Assembly: GCA_963785645.1 (NCBI GenBank)
Contig: CAWAWG010000003.1
Coordinates: 744,001-808,000 of the forward strand
DNA length: 64,000 nucleotides
DNA from: Trebonia sp963785645
GTDB lineage: Bacteria > Actinomycetota > Actinomycetes > Streptosporangiales > Streptosporangiaceae
Reading direction: 5' to 3'
The notes under the pieces were generated by a model that worked only from the letters and a program-made list of their open reading frames with translations, did no database searches and was not told the origin of the DNA. Each line of letters opens with the position of its first letter. The stretch's first letter is position 1. Positions 34,719 to 43,218 of the stretch are shown piece after piece. The translations under genes and the position numbers were made by a program.

Positions 34719-35192
34719 ATGTCATTTTCTGTCGACAGCCTGGTGACCGACGACTCATGGATCCCCATGTCGTTGAAGGGCCAGCAGGAAAACCCCAGCT
34801 ACTACTGGGAAGACGGCGGCCTGCTGAAGGACGCGCCGGTGGACTTCGACGCGACCTTCGCGGAGAACATGTGGGTCAGCACCAAGCCGATCGACTTCCG
34901 CACGTTCTACCGCAACCCGCTGAGGGTGGTCCCGAACTTCACCGTGCCGCGCCACCTGCACAACATCGACGAGACGATCATCGTCTTCAAGGGCGAGTAC
35001 AAGATCGAGTTCGGCGACCCGGCCGAGAACGAGCACGTGATCGTACGGCCAGGCTGCTTCTTCACCAGCCGGGCCGGTACCCCGTACACGATGACGGCCG
35101 GCCCCGAGGGCGTCACCTACATCGAGACCTGGGGCGTGCCGGTCACCAAGCTGAAGACCGTCTGGTACGACTTTGGCTGGATACGCCGCTAG
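34719..35192 (+). CDS. Cupin-fold protein, divergent paralogue 2
   Basis: The sequence MSFSVDSLVTDDSWIPMSLKGQQENPSYYWEDGGLLKDAPVDFDATFAENMWVSTKPIDF parallels the minus-strand paralogue. Cupin strands include VVPNFTVPRHLHNIDETIIVFKGEYKIEFG and IVRPGCFFTSRAGTPYTMTAGPEGVTYIETWG; PRHLHNIDE holds likely metal-binding His/Glu. ATG 34719 fits the paralogue's length, though no good ribosome site precedes it. A GTG at 34677 directly abutting the palindrome is an alternative. Product about 157 residues; role unknown. Confidence 0.72.
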   Translation: MSFSVDSLVTDDSWIPMSLKGQQENPSYYWEDGGLLKDAPVDFDATFAENMWVSTKPIDFRTFYRNPLRVVPNFTVPRHLHNIDETIIVFKGEYKIEFGDPAENEHVIVRPGCFFTSRAGTPYTMTAGPEGVTYIETWGVPVTKLKTVWYDFGWIRR

Positions 35193-35234
35193 GTTGCGCG
35201 CCCGAGGGCGGAGCGTGAACCTGGGGCGCGAAGC

Positions 35235-35281
35235 AACGGACCGTTCTGTAGGGAAGATCTGGTTATACAGAACGGTCCGTT
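35235..35281. terminator. 16-bp perfect inverted repeat between convergent genes
   Basis: AACGGACCGTTCTGTA (35235-35250) and its exact complement (35266-35281) flank a 15-nt spacer. It lies between the cupin stop (35192) and the hydrolase stop (35301). It is a probable bidirectional terminator. Each arm is also itself operator-like (ACGGACCGTTCTGT), so protein binding is an alternative. Confidence 0.55.
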
Positions 35282-35300
35282 GGTTCCCTTTTCGCGAGAG

Positions 35301-36162
35301 CTACTTGTCGCGCGCCAGGAAGGCGAGCACGGTGCTCTCGAACTCGTCCTTCCGCTCGATCATCGCCCAGTGCCCGCAGTCGTAGAACACGTGCAGCTCG
35401 CACTTGGGGATGAGCCGCATGGCGGCCAGCGCGCTGTCCAGCGGCGTCACCCGGTCGTCGCGGCCGAACATGACCAGCGTCGGGGCCTGGATCTTGGTGA
35501 GCAGCGCGACGCTGTCGGCCGCGCCGGCGCCGGCGGAACTTCCGCATCGCCTCCAGCATCCCCCGGTTGTACAGCTTCTTGATGTCGGCCGAGGCGGCCG
35601 GGTCGGTCGCCGCCTCCCACCTCAGCTGCACGAACTCGTCGGTGAGGATGGCGGTGTCGTAGACCATCGACTCCATCCACCTCACCAGCTTCTCCCTGGT
35701 GGGGTCCTCGACGAACTCCACGAGCAGCTTGATGCCTTCCGGCGGGGCCGGGCTGAGCAGCGCCAGGCCCACCCCGCCGATCGCCATCAGCCGGCTCACC
35801 CGTTCCGGGTGCTCGGCCGCGATCCGGGCCGCGACGTTGCCGCCCATGGAGTTGCCGACGATCGGCACCGGGCCGAGCCCGAGCCCGTCGAGGAAGTCGA
35901 GCACCGCGGCCGGCCCGGCCGCCAGCGGGTTGCCATCGGGTGAGTAGCTCTTGCCGAATCCCGGGAAGTCGGGCACGTAAACGGTGTAGTCCCGGGCGAA
36001 AACCGGCAGGTTGCCGCGGAAGTTCGCCCAGCCGCTGACGCCGGGGCCCGACCCGTGCAGCAGCAGCAGCGGCGGCCCGTCACCGGCCACGTGGTAGTGC
36101 AGCTTCCCCCTCGGGGTGTCGAGGGACCGGCTGGTCTCGTCGAAAGACAGCAGCTCGCTCAC
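35301..36162 (-). pseudogene. Alpha/beta hydrolase, meta-cleavage-product C-C hydrolase type (HsaD/BphD-like), one frameshift
   Basis: The N-terminal part has oxyanion-hole LLLLHGSGPGVSGWANF, VPDFPGFGKS and nucleophile elbow GNSMGGN (Ser105), as in BphD/HsaD/MhpC. The frame breaks near 35540 in a GCCGGCGCCGGCG run. In the next frame the catalytic Asp (MFGRDDRVTPLDSA) and His (YDCGHWAMIERK) follow, ending FLARDK at 35301. The span of 862 bp is one base off a multiple of three, so one indel explains everything. It hydrolyses the C-C bond of the ring-cleavage product. GTG 36162 overlaps the stop of the upstream flavoprotein. Confidence 0.85.
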
Positions 36163-37901
36163 TGGCCGGCCCCGGTGCCGGAGGAGATGGTCCCGATGTC
36201 CCTGGACGGTTTGCCCGCCAGGTGCCGGCCGGCCGGTAGCCCATCGTCACGCTGGGGCCGATGCAGCTGCCGCCGCCCGCGTACACCGACGCCCATCACC
36301 GACGCGGAGGTGTTACCGGCCGCGTAGAGCCCGTCGATGACCGGCACCCGGTAGCCGAGCACCCGCGCGTCCTTGTCGATGCGCAGCCCGCCGTTGGTCC
36401 CGAGGGTGCCCGGCCACTGCTGGATCGCGCCGTACGGCGGGCCGGTGATCGGCTTGCGGTTCACCGTGTCCGGCCCGGTCAGCACGTGCGTCTGCTCCGG
36501 GTCGCCCCAGTCGGGATCCTCGCCCTTCTCGGCGTACTGGTTGTAACGGTCGACGGTCTCTTCCAGCGCGTCGGGATCGACGCCCGATCTTGCCCGCCAG
36601 CTCGCGGATCGAGCCCGGCCAGCTGGATCCAGCCGGGCGCCTGCTGGCCCTCCGGGCCCGGTTAGGCGTCATCGCGATGCCCGGCTTGGCGCCCGAGATG
36701 CCGCGCTCGAGGATCGCGGCGCCGAAGATGATCCAGCCCGGGGGCTTGTTGGTGTAACCCGGGTTGCGCTGGTCGAAGAACCCGAACGGGTGCGGAGAAG
36801 TCGTTGTAGGTGTAGCCGCCGTGCATGAACCGCTTGCCGTGCGGGTTCACGATGATCGATCCCGGGCCGAGGCCCATCACCATCTGCGGCAGCGGGTTGC
36901 CGTCGCGGCCGTTCTCCCACGGGTCGTACACCACGCCGTAGCTGAAGAAGGTGGTCATCGTGCCCAGCTTGGCGCCGACGGCCATCGCCATCAGGTGCCC
37001 GTCGCCGGTGTTGGTCCACGGCGTCAGCGGCTTGACCTCGTAGCCGATGAATGTCTTGACCATCTCGGCGTTCCACTCGAACCCGCCGCAGGCCAGCACC
37101 ACGCCCCGGCGGGCGCCGATCCGGCGGGCGCGGCCCTGGGCCCGCCGGGCCCGACCACGACCCCGACGACCGCGCCGACGGCGTCGGTGACCAGCTTGAC
37201 CGCCCGGGTGGCGGTCCGCACCTCGACGCCGCGGTCGACCAGCGCCTTGAGCAGCGGAGCGATCAGCCCGCCGCCCTTGGCCCGCTAGCCCTTCGCGCTG
37301 CCGCCGGGCTAGCTCTTCCGGCCCGACTTCACCGCGCCGCTGCTCGGGGAAGCTGACCTCCTGGGGCGGGATCCACGGGCCGGAGTTGATCTTCCGGGCG
37401 AGCTCAAGGCCCAGCTCGGCCCCGGCCGGGTACGGCCGACCGCGCAGGTGCGGGGGAAGTGCCGTACGCCGGGGATCCGGTCGCCGATCACCGAGTAATA
37501 GTCGTTCAGCTGGATATGCGGCTCCGAGTCAGTACCCGGTGGTCTCCAGCAGGTACTCGAGCGCCTCGGGCGCGGAGTCGACATAGACCTCGATCATCTT
37601 CTGATCGGCCGCCCGCCCGTCGGACAGCCGGGTGACATAGGCGATCGCGTCCTCGCGGCTGTCCTGGTCCTTGACGAGCCGGTTGTTCGGGATCCACATG
37701 TCACCGCCGGACACGGCGGTGGTGCCGCCGATGTACTGGCCCTTCTCGACGACCACGGTGCTCGCGCCGCCTCCGGGCGGCAACCATCGCCGAGGTCAGC
37801 GCCCCGCCGCCGCTGCCGACCACCACCACGTCGAAGATCTCATCCCACTGGTAATCAGGAATTCCGGGCGAGGAATTCCCGGGCACGGCGCTTTCCGGCA
37901 C
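36159..37901 (-). pseudogene. FAD-binding dehydrogenase, KstD/fumarate-reductase-like, multiply frameshifted
   Basis: GTG 37901 follows GGAGG; the product opens with DYQWDEIFDVVVVGSGGGALTSAMVAA (FAD Rossmann). Family sequence then continues in changing frames: STVVVEKGQYIGGTTAVSGGDMWIPNNRLV (about 37780), HIQLNDYYSVIGDRIPGVRHFP (about 37510), GVVLACGGFEWNAEMVKTFIGYEV (about 37080), GSIIVNPHGKRFMHGGYTYNDF, and GGLRIDKDARVLGYRVPVIDGLYAAGNTSASVMG near 36330. At least six frame changes are needed. The span of 1743 bp (581 codons) matches the family, so indels nearly cancel. Intact relatives do 3-ketosteroid delta-1 dehydrogenation or similar. The stop overlaps the hydrolase start. Confidence 0.8.
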
Positions 37902-37968
37902 AGGACGCCTCCAGGCAGTTGGTAAGTCATGCCAGCCTAGCGACGGCGGCTAAGGGAGCAAGGCCTGC

Positions 37969-38002
37969 GTCCCGAGGATCGGGACGTCCCGCTCAGCGGG
38001 AA
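37969..38002. promoter_or_regulatory. Two abutting GTCCCG-type palindromes upstream of the hydratase and KstD-like genes
   Basis: GTCCCGAGGATCGGGAC (37969-37985, 7-bp perfect arms) is followed with no gap by GTCCCGCTCAGCGGGAA (37986-38002). They lie in the 161-bp divergent gap between GTG 37901 and the hydratase start. Confidence 0.65.
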
Positions 38003-38062
38003 TTACGTATTCCCGTCGCCGCGGCCGACGGCTAAATTAAGCCCGGCCATAACCGCGACATA

Positions 38063-38878
38063 ATGAGACGGACGCATATGCTCGACAGCACCCAGCGCAC
38101 CATCTCGGCCGAACTGCTCTGGGCGGCGGAACGGGATCTGGCGCCGGTCGACCCGCTGACCGAGACCTACCCCGCCATCGACGTCGTGGACGCCTACGAG
38201 ATCCAGCTCATCAACATCCGGCGCAAGACCGCCGCGGGCGCCCGGGTACGCGGTCACAAGGTCGGCCTGTCCTCCGCGGTCATGCAGCAGATGATGGGCG
38301 TCGACGAGCCCGACTACGGGCACCTGCTCGACTCGATGGTCCTGAGCGAGGACGCGCCGATCCCTTCGGCCGATTACTGCTATCCCCGGATCGAGGTCGA
38401 GATCGGCTACGTGCTCGGGTCCGCGCTGCCCGGCGCGGGCTGCACCGAAGCGGATGTCCTGGCCGCGACCGAGTACATCGTGCCGAGTCTGGAGCTGATC
38501 GACAGCCGCATCAGGGACTGGCGCATCACGCTGGCCGACACCATCGCCGACAACGCGTCCTCGGCGGGCGTCATCCTCGGCCGGGCCCGGAGGACCCCCG
38601 CCGAACTGGCGGCCGACGGCATCGACCTGGCGAACATCGAGGCGGTGCTCTACGCCGGCCACCACGAGGTCGCCCGCGGCAACACCAGCGCCGTGCTCGG
38701 CAACCCGACCGCCTGCGTCGCCTGGCTGGCCAGGAAGGTGGCCGACTTCGGGGTGAAGCTCGAGGCCGGGCACCTCATCCTGCCCGGGTCGTGTACGCGG
38801 GCGATCGACGCGCGCCCGGGCACCGCGTTCCGCGCCGAGTTCGCCGGGCTCGGCGCCGTGACGGCGTCTTTCGAATGA
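38063..38878 (+). CDS. 2-hydroxypenta-2,4-dienoate (2-keto-4-pentenoate) hydratase family protein
   Basis: The 271-residue FAH-fold protein reads DVVDAYEIQLINIRRKTAAGARVRGHKVGLSSAVMQQMMGVDEPDYGHLLDSMVL, then RIEVEIGYVLGSALPG with the E-x-E metal site, and SLELIDSRIRDW. These match MhpD/HsaE/TesE hydratases, which add water to the dienoate released by the meta-cleavage hydrolase. ATG 38063 or the in-frame ATG 38078 (MLDSTQRT) could be used. The tandem palindromes at 37969-38002 probably control it together with the divergent flavoprotein. Confidence 0.92.
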   Translation: MRRTHMLDSTQRTISAELLWAAERDLAPVDPLTETYPAIDVVDAYEIQLINIRRKTAAGARVRGHKVGLSSAVMQQMMGVDEPDYGHLLDSMVLSEDAPIPSADYCYPRIEVEIGYVLGSALPGAGCTEADVLAATEYIVPSLELIDSRIRDWRITLADTIADNASSAGVILGRARRTPAELAADGIDLANIEAVLYAGHHEVARGNTSAVLGNPTACVAWLARKVADFGVKLEAGHLILPGSCTRAIDARPGTAFRAEFAGLGAVTASFE

Positions 38879-38969
38879 CGGCCGTTCGTCACCGCCCGCC
38901 CGGTCTTGCCACCGCGTTCGCTCGGTCGATCAGGTGAAGCGCAACCACTGCCTGGTCACCTCCGGTCTT

Positions 38970-39098
38970 CACTGACTGGTCGGTACATAATATGAACAGC
39001 CAGCCGGGATCGCAATGCACTGACATGGCGAAAAGCTGGCCAGCCGTCCCGACCTGACGCTACCGACTAGTCAGTTTTGCCGTCCCGCCTAGCAGGAC
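38970..39098. promoter_or_regulatory. Composite control region: two TetR-type operators and one GTCCCG palindrome
   Basis: The 303-bp gap before the HsaA-like gene contains CACTGACTGGTCGGTA (38970-38985), TACCGACTAGTCAGTT (39061-39076) and GTCCCGCCTAGCAGGAC (39082-39098). It is the only promoter where both operator families occur side by side. No gene was seen in 38879-39181. Confidence 0.65.
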
Positions 39099-39181
39099 GG
39101 TGATCGTGACACGAACGGGCTGCCACGATATTTTCGCGCATGGTGATGATTTCACCCGTGGCCGGACGATGAGGGAAGCCA

Positions 39182-40360
39182 ATGAGCGAAAGCCCAACGA
39201 GCGAAAACACAGCATCGGAGCCGCGGCCGACGACCGTGCTGGATAACGTCCGGGCGCTGGCGCCGGAAATCAAGGCGCGGGCGCAGGAGATCGAGCGGGC
39301 GCGGGCGGTACCGCGTGATCTCGCCGAGAAGTTGCGGTCGGCCGGCGTCTTCCGCCGGTACGTGCCCCGCTCCCACGGCGGTGACGAGATGTGGCCGGAT
39401 GAGGGCCTGACCGTGATCGAGGAGCTGGCGCGGGCCGACGCCTCGGTCGCATGGGTCGCGGCGGTCGGTTCTGAAGGGCCGAGTTTCTACGCCTACCTGC
39501 CGCCGGACAGCTATGACAAGATCTTCACGGCCGGCCCCGACATCATCCACACCGGCGTGATCAACGCGACCGGGAAGGCTGTTCGCGACAAGGGCGGCTA
39601 CCGGTTCAGCGGCCGCTGGTCATTCGCCAGCGGCTCCAACAACGCCGATTACATCTGCATCCACGGTGTCCTCGACGGCGCCGGGCAGGCCGGCGGCGGG
39701 CCCGCCACCCGGCTCGGCGTGGTCCCGGCCCGTGAGGTCCAGATCGACGACGTCTGGCAGGTGAGCGGGCTCAAGGGCACCGCCAGCAACGACATCGTCG
39801 TCAGCGACCTGTTCATCCCGGACGAGTGGACGGGAACCTTCGCCGAGCTGCCGAAGGTGGCCCGGCACCCGCTGGACCAGCGACCGCTGCTGGCCCGCTT
39901 CGGCTCGGAGTTCGCCGCCGTCGCCGTCGGGATCGCCCAGGCGGCCCTGGACGACATCACCGACATTGCCCGCAACAAGGTGCCGGCCACCTCGCGGAGC
40001 AAGCTGGCGGCCGATCCGGTCGCTCAGTACATGGTCGGCCAGCTCGCCACCGACCTGTACATGGCGCGCACGCTGCTGCACCAGGTAGCCCGGGACGACC
40101 AGGCGAGCGTACCCTTCGGCCCGCCGGACAGCACGGCGATGGCCGTCCGCCGCGCGCGCCTGTCGCGGGCGGCGTCGGTGGCCGCGTCGGTCGTCGAGGG
40201 CTGCTACAGCGTCTCCGGGACCACGGGGCTGTTTGAGTCCTGCCCGCTGCAGCGCCGCCTGCGGGACGTGCGTGCCGTCACCCAGCACTACATGCTGTCC
40301 GCGCGCAGCGCGTTCGGCCCGGTCGGCGCCGCCGTCCTCAGCGAAGAACCCGCCGGTTGA
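39182..40360 (+). CDS. Acyl-CoA-dehydrogenase-fold flavin monooxygenase (HsaA-like hydroxylase)
   Basis: The 392-residue group D flavin monooxygenase/ACAD-like protein has ARALAPEIKARAQEIERARAVPRDLAEKLRSAGVFRRYVPRSHGGDE at the start, SGRWSFASGSNNADYICIHGV, and C-terminal GTTGLFESCPLQRRLRDVRAVTQHYML. It lacks the YxG(T/S)xE catalytic loop of true acyl-CoA dehydrogenases. Members such as HsaA hydroxylate phenols to catechols with reduced flavin from a partner reductase, here probably the one at 32047. ATG 39182 is chosen from the N-terminal match. Confidence 0.88.
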   Translation: MSESPTSENTASEPRPTTVLDNVRALAPEIKARAQEIERARAVPRDLAEKLRSAGVFRRYVPRSHGGDEMWPDEGLTVIEELARADASVAWVAAVGSEGPSFYAYLPPDSYDKIFTAGPDIIHTGVINATGKAVRDKGGYRFSGRWSFASGSNNADYICIHGVLDGAGQAGGGPATRLGVVPAREVQIDDVWQVSGLKGTASNDIVVSDLFIPDEWTGTFAELPKVARHPLDQRPLLARFGSEFAAVAVGIAQAALDDITDIARNKVPATSRSKLAADPVAQYMVGQLATDLYMARTLLHQVARDDQASVPFGPPDSTAMAVRRARLSRAASVAASVVEGCYSVSGTTGLFESCPLQRRLRDVRAVTQHYMLSARSAFGPVGAAVLSEEPAG

Positions 40361-40372
40361 CCGGGACCAGTG

Positions 40373-41374
40373 CTATCCGCGCACCTCGTCCACGCGGACC
40401 GGGCGGTGCTCCTGTCGCGACAGCGTGGCGGCCTCGGCGACCCAGCCGGACTCGACGGCGTCGGCGACGGTGCAGGGAGAGCGCCGGATACCGCTGACGA
40501 CCTCGGTGAACGCGGCGAGTTCGGCGCGGAAGGCGGCGGCGAAGCGGTCCATGAAGAACCGGTACGGTGGCCCGGCGGGGAATGTCACGCCGGGCTCGGC
40601 GGAGCCGAGGGGCAGGCCGTCGTCCAGCCCGGCGGCGATGCTGTCCAGAGATCCGTGCAGTTCCAGGCGGACGTCGTAGCCGCGGGGGTTGTAGCGGGTA
40701 TTCGAGACGACCGCCAGGCAGCCGTCGTCGAGGGTGAGGATGGTGGCGGCGGTGTCGACGTCGCCGAGGTCGGCGATCCACTGCTCGCCCCGGTTGCTCC
40801 CGGTCGCGTAGACCTCGACGACCTCGCGGCCGGTGACCCAGCGGACGGCGTCGAAGTCGTGCACGCTGCAGTCACGGAAGATGCCGCCGGTGACCGCGGC
40901 GTACTCACGCGGCGGCGGCGCGGGGTCAAGGGTGGTCGAGCGGATCGTGTGCAGCCAGCCGAGCTGGCCGGCCAGCAGCGCTTCCTTGGCCCGGGTGAAA
41001 CCGGCGTCGAACCGGCGCGGGTAGCCGATCTGGACGCGGTCCGCGCAGCCCGCCACCAGGCGGGCGACCTGGGCTGCCTCGGCCGCGCTGGCTGCCACCG
41101 GCTTCTCGCAGAACACCGGGACGCCGGCCTCGACCGCCTCGCGCAGCAGGGCCGGGTGGGCGTCGGTCGCGGCGGCGATGACGAGGCCGTCAATGCCCGA
41201 GCGGAGCAGGTCAGCGCTGCCGTCGGCGGTCTCGGCGCCCAGCTTCCCCGCGACCTGCGCTGCGCGCCCCGGCAGGGCGTCGGCCACGACCAGGGTCTCG
41301 ACGGAGGGCAGAGCGGACAGTGTCTCGGCGTGAAACGCGCCGATCCGGCCGAGGCCGATCAGGCCTAGTCTCAT
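40373..41374 (-). CDS. Gfo/Idh/MocA family oxidoreductase (inositol 2-dehydrogenase-like)
   Basis: The 333-residue protein has the N-terminal Rossmann motif GLIGLGRIGAFHAETL, the family signature PVFCEKPVA (catalytic Lys region) and a C-terminal sheet domain with the DFDAVRWVTG His/Asp segment (SVHDFDAVRW). It is NAD(P)-linked and acts on cyclitols or sugars. It is the last gene of the minus-strand operon that starts at 54220, 55 bp after an SDR. It is distinct from the longer Gfo paralogues at 43211 and 55794. Confidence 0.88.
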   Translation of the reverse strand: MRLGLIGLGRIGAFHAETLSALPSVETLVVADALPGRAAQVAGKLGAETADGSADLLRSGIDGLVIAAATDAHPALLREAVEAGVPVFCEKPVAASAAEAAQVARLVAGCADRVQIGYPRRFDAGFTRAKEALLAGQLGWLHTIRSTTLDPAPPPREYAAVTGGIFRDCSVHDFDAVRWVTGREVVEVYATGSNRGEQWIADLGDVDTAATILTLDDGCLAVVSNTRYNPRGYDVRLELHGSLDSIAAGLDDGLPLGSAEPGVTFPAGPPYRFFMDRFAAAFRAELAAFTEVVSGIRRSPCTVADAVESGWVAEAATLSRQEHRPVRVDEVRG

Positions 41375-41429
41375 AGAGGCTGCCTTTCTGAAGCTGTGTC
41401 TTCTGACGGGCGGATGCTCGGCGGGCTGG

Positions 41430-42210
41430 TCAGTCCACCGCGCCGATGACGTTCTGATCCCAGTCGATGACCGAGCCGGTCACCACGCCGCTGCGCTCCG
41501 ATAGCAGGAACACCACGAAGTCGGCGATCTCGTCGGGCTGACCTAGCCGACCCATCGGAAGTGACTTCGCGGCCTCCTCGCGCCAGTCGTCGCCGGCCCC
41601 GTGGAAGGTGCGCTGGATGGCGTCCTCGCCCTCGGTCGCGGTCCAGCCGATGTTGAGCCCGTTGATCCGGATCCGGTCAAAGCGGTGGGCGTGGGCCGCG
41701 TTGCGGGTGAGGCCGGCCAGGCCTGGCCTTGGCCGCGGAGTAGGGGGCAAGGAAGGACTGCCCGCAGTGCTCGGAGGTCGAGATGATGTTGACGATGGTC
41801 CCCGCGGACCGCCGGGCGAGCATGTCCTTGACGACGGCCTGCATGAGGAAGAACGGTGCGCGCAGGTTGACGGCGACGTGCTGGTCGAACAGTTCGGGCG
41901 AGGTGTCGAGCAGCGAGCCGCGTGAGGTCAGGCCCGCCGCGTTGACCAGGCAGTCGACCCGGCCGTAGGCGCTGATCACCGTGGCGGCGCTGGCCTGCGC
42001 CTGGGCGACGTCGGCGACGTCGGCGCGGACGAACGTCGCCTGGGCGCCCTCCGCCCGGAGGCTCTGCGCCAGCGCCTCACCGGGCTCAGGCCGGCGTCCG
42101 GTGACCGCCACCGTCGCCCCCTCGGCGGCGGCGGCGCGGGCGACGGCCGCCCCGACTCCCTGAGTGCCTCCGCTGATCAGGACGATCTTGCCGTCGAGGA
42201 GTGCGTTCAC
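41430..42210 (-). pseudogene. SDR family oxidoreductase, one frameshift
   Basis: The N-terminal part (LDGKIVLISGGTQGVGAAVARAAAAEGATVAVTGRRPE) runs to the active site ISTSEHCGQSFLAPYSAAKA. At about 41725, in a GGCCAGGCCTGGCC run, the frame changes and continues as GLAGLTRNAAHAHRFDRIRINGLNIGWTATEGEDAIQ to GSVIDWDQNVIGAVD. The 781-bp span is one base off a multiple of three, so a single indel suffices. It is probably functional in the organism and would act on a cyclitol or sugar hydroxyl within the operon. Confidence 0.85.
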
Positions 42211-42237
42211 GGTGTCCCTCCCGCCACGAGGCGGTCA

Positions 42238-43218
42238 TCAGGCGGCGGCGGTGTCCATGCGGGGTTGGCGAGGGCAGCGGGACGCCTGGCCGGCCAGCAC
42301 GTCGGCGACGCCGCGGGCGGCATCGGCGAAGGTCGCCGCGGTTGCCCGGCGGCTCAGTCCCATCAGGTGCGGGGTGAGAACCACGTCCTGGTGGTCGAAC
42401 AGCGGGTGGTGAGCCGGCGGCTCCGGCTCGAAGACGTCAAGGCCGACGCCGGACAGCTGGCCGGCCAGCAGGGCATCGAGGACCGCGTCGGGGTCGATGA
42501 GGGCGCCGCGGCCGCAGTTGATCAGCAGGGCGCCTGGCTTGACCGTGCTGAGGAAGCCCCGGCCGACCAGGTGCCTGGTGGCGTCGGTGAGCGGCGTGTG
42601 CAGGGTGATGACGTCGCTGTCCGCGGCGATCTCGCTCAACTCGGCGCAGCGGACGTCGTCGGGCGGGCTGGCGACCGGATCGTAGGCGAGCACCCGCATC
42701 CCGAACGCGCGGGCCAGTTCGCCTACCCGCCGCCCGATGCGGCCGTAGCCGATGATGCCGATCGTCGAGCCTTCAAGGTCGCCGACGGGAACCTCGTCCC
42801 GCTTGGCCCATCCGCCGCTGCGCACCAGGCTGGTCAGCGGCCCGAACCGCTTGGCCAGGTGGAGGGCCATGCCGATGACCGCCTCGGCGACCGCGCCGGT
42901 TCCGCTGCCGGGGGTGATGACGACGGCGATGCCGCGCTCGGTCGCGGCGGCGACGTCCACCAGGTCGACTCCGACGCCGGTGCGGGCCAGGACGCGGAGG
43001 TTCGGCATGCGCCCGAGCAGCGCCGCGTCGATGACGGCGTCAGCCCGGACGATCGCACCCGCGGCCGCGGCCAGGTCCTGCGGCCGCGGGCTGGCGACGA
43101 AGGTGGCCCGGCCCCGCAGCGGGCCCGCCACCAGCGCGGGGTCAACCGCCCCGAGGCCGACGACGACCGCGGGGCCGACGGCCTGCCCCGTGCTTTCAGT
43201 CAGGGGGCGTTCAGTCAC
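42238..43218 (-). CDS. D-2-hydroxyacid dehydrogenase (NAD-binding, phosphoglycerate-dehydrogenase-like)
   Basis: The 326-residue protein has NAD motif GSTIGIIGYGRIGRRVGELARAFG, catalytic Arg in LINCGRGALID, the acidic helper in GLDVFEPEPP, and His in VVLTPHLMG. It interconverts a 2-hydroxy acid and 2-oxo acid. It overlaps the upstream Gfo/Idh/MocA gene by 8 bp. Within an inositol-type operon it may reduce a 2-oxo acid or semialdehyde-derived product formed by the nearby aldolase; this is inference. Confidence 0.9.
   Translation of the reverse strand: MTERPLTESTGQAVGPAVVVGLGAVDPALVAGPLRGRATFVASPRPQDLAAAAGAIVRADAVIDAALLGRMPNLRVLARTGVGVDLVDVAAATERGIAVVITPGSGTGAVAEAVIGMALHLAKRFGPLTSLVRSGGWAKRDEVPVGDLEGSTIGIIGYGRIGRRVGELARAFGMRVLAYDPVASPPDDVRCAELSEIAADSDVITLHTPLTDATRHLVGRGFLSTVKPGALLINCGRGALIDPDAVLDALLAGQLSGVGLDVFEPEPPAHHPLFDHQDVVLTPHLMGLSRRATAATFADAARGVADVLAGQASRCPRQPRMDTAAA

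Noticed and set aside
39182..40360. True acyl-CoA dehydrogenase
   Set aside because: It lacks the GEGT-type catalytic Glu loop present in the ACAD at 15086, and its C-terminus matches flavin hydroxylases of the HsaA type.
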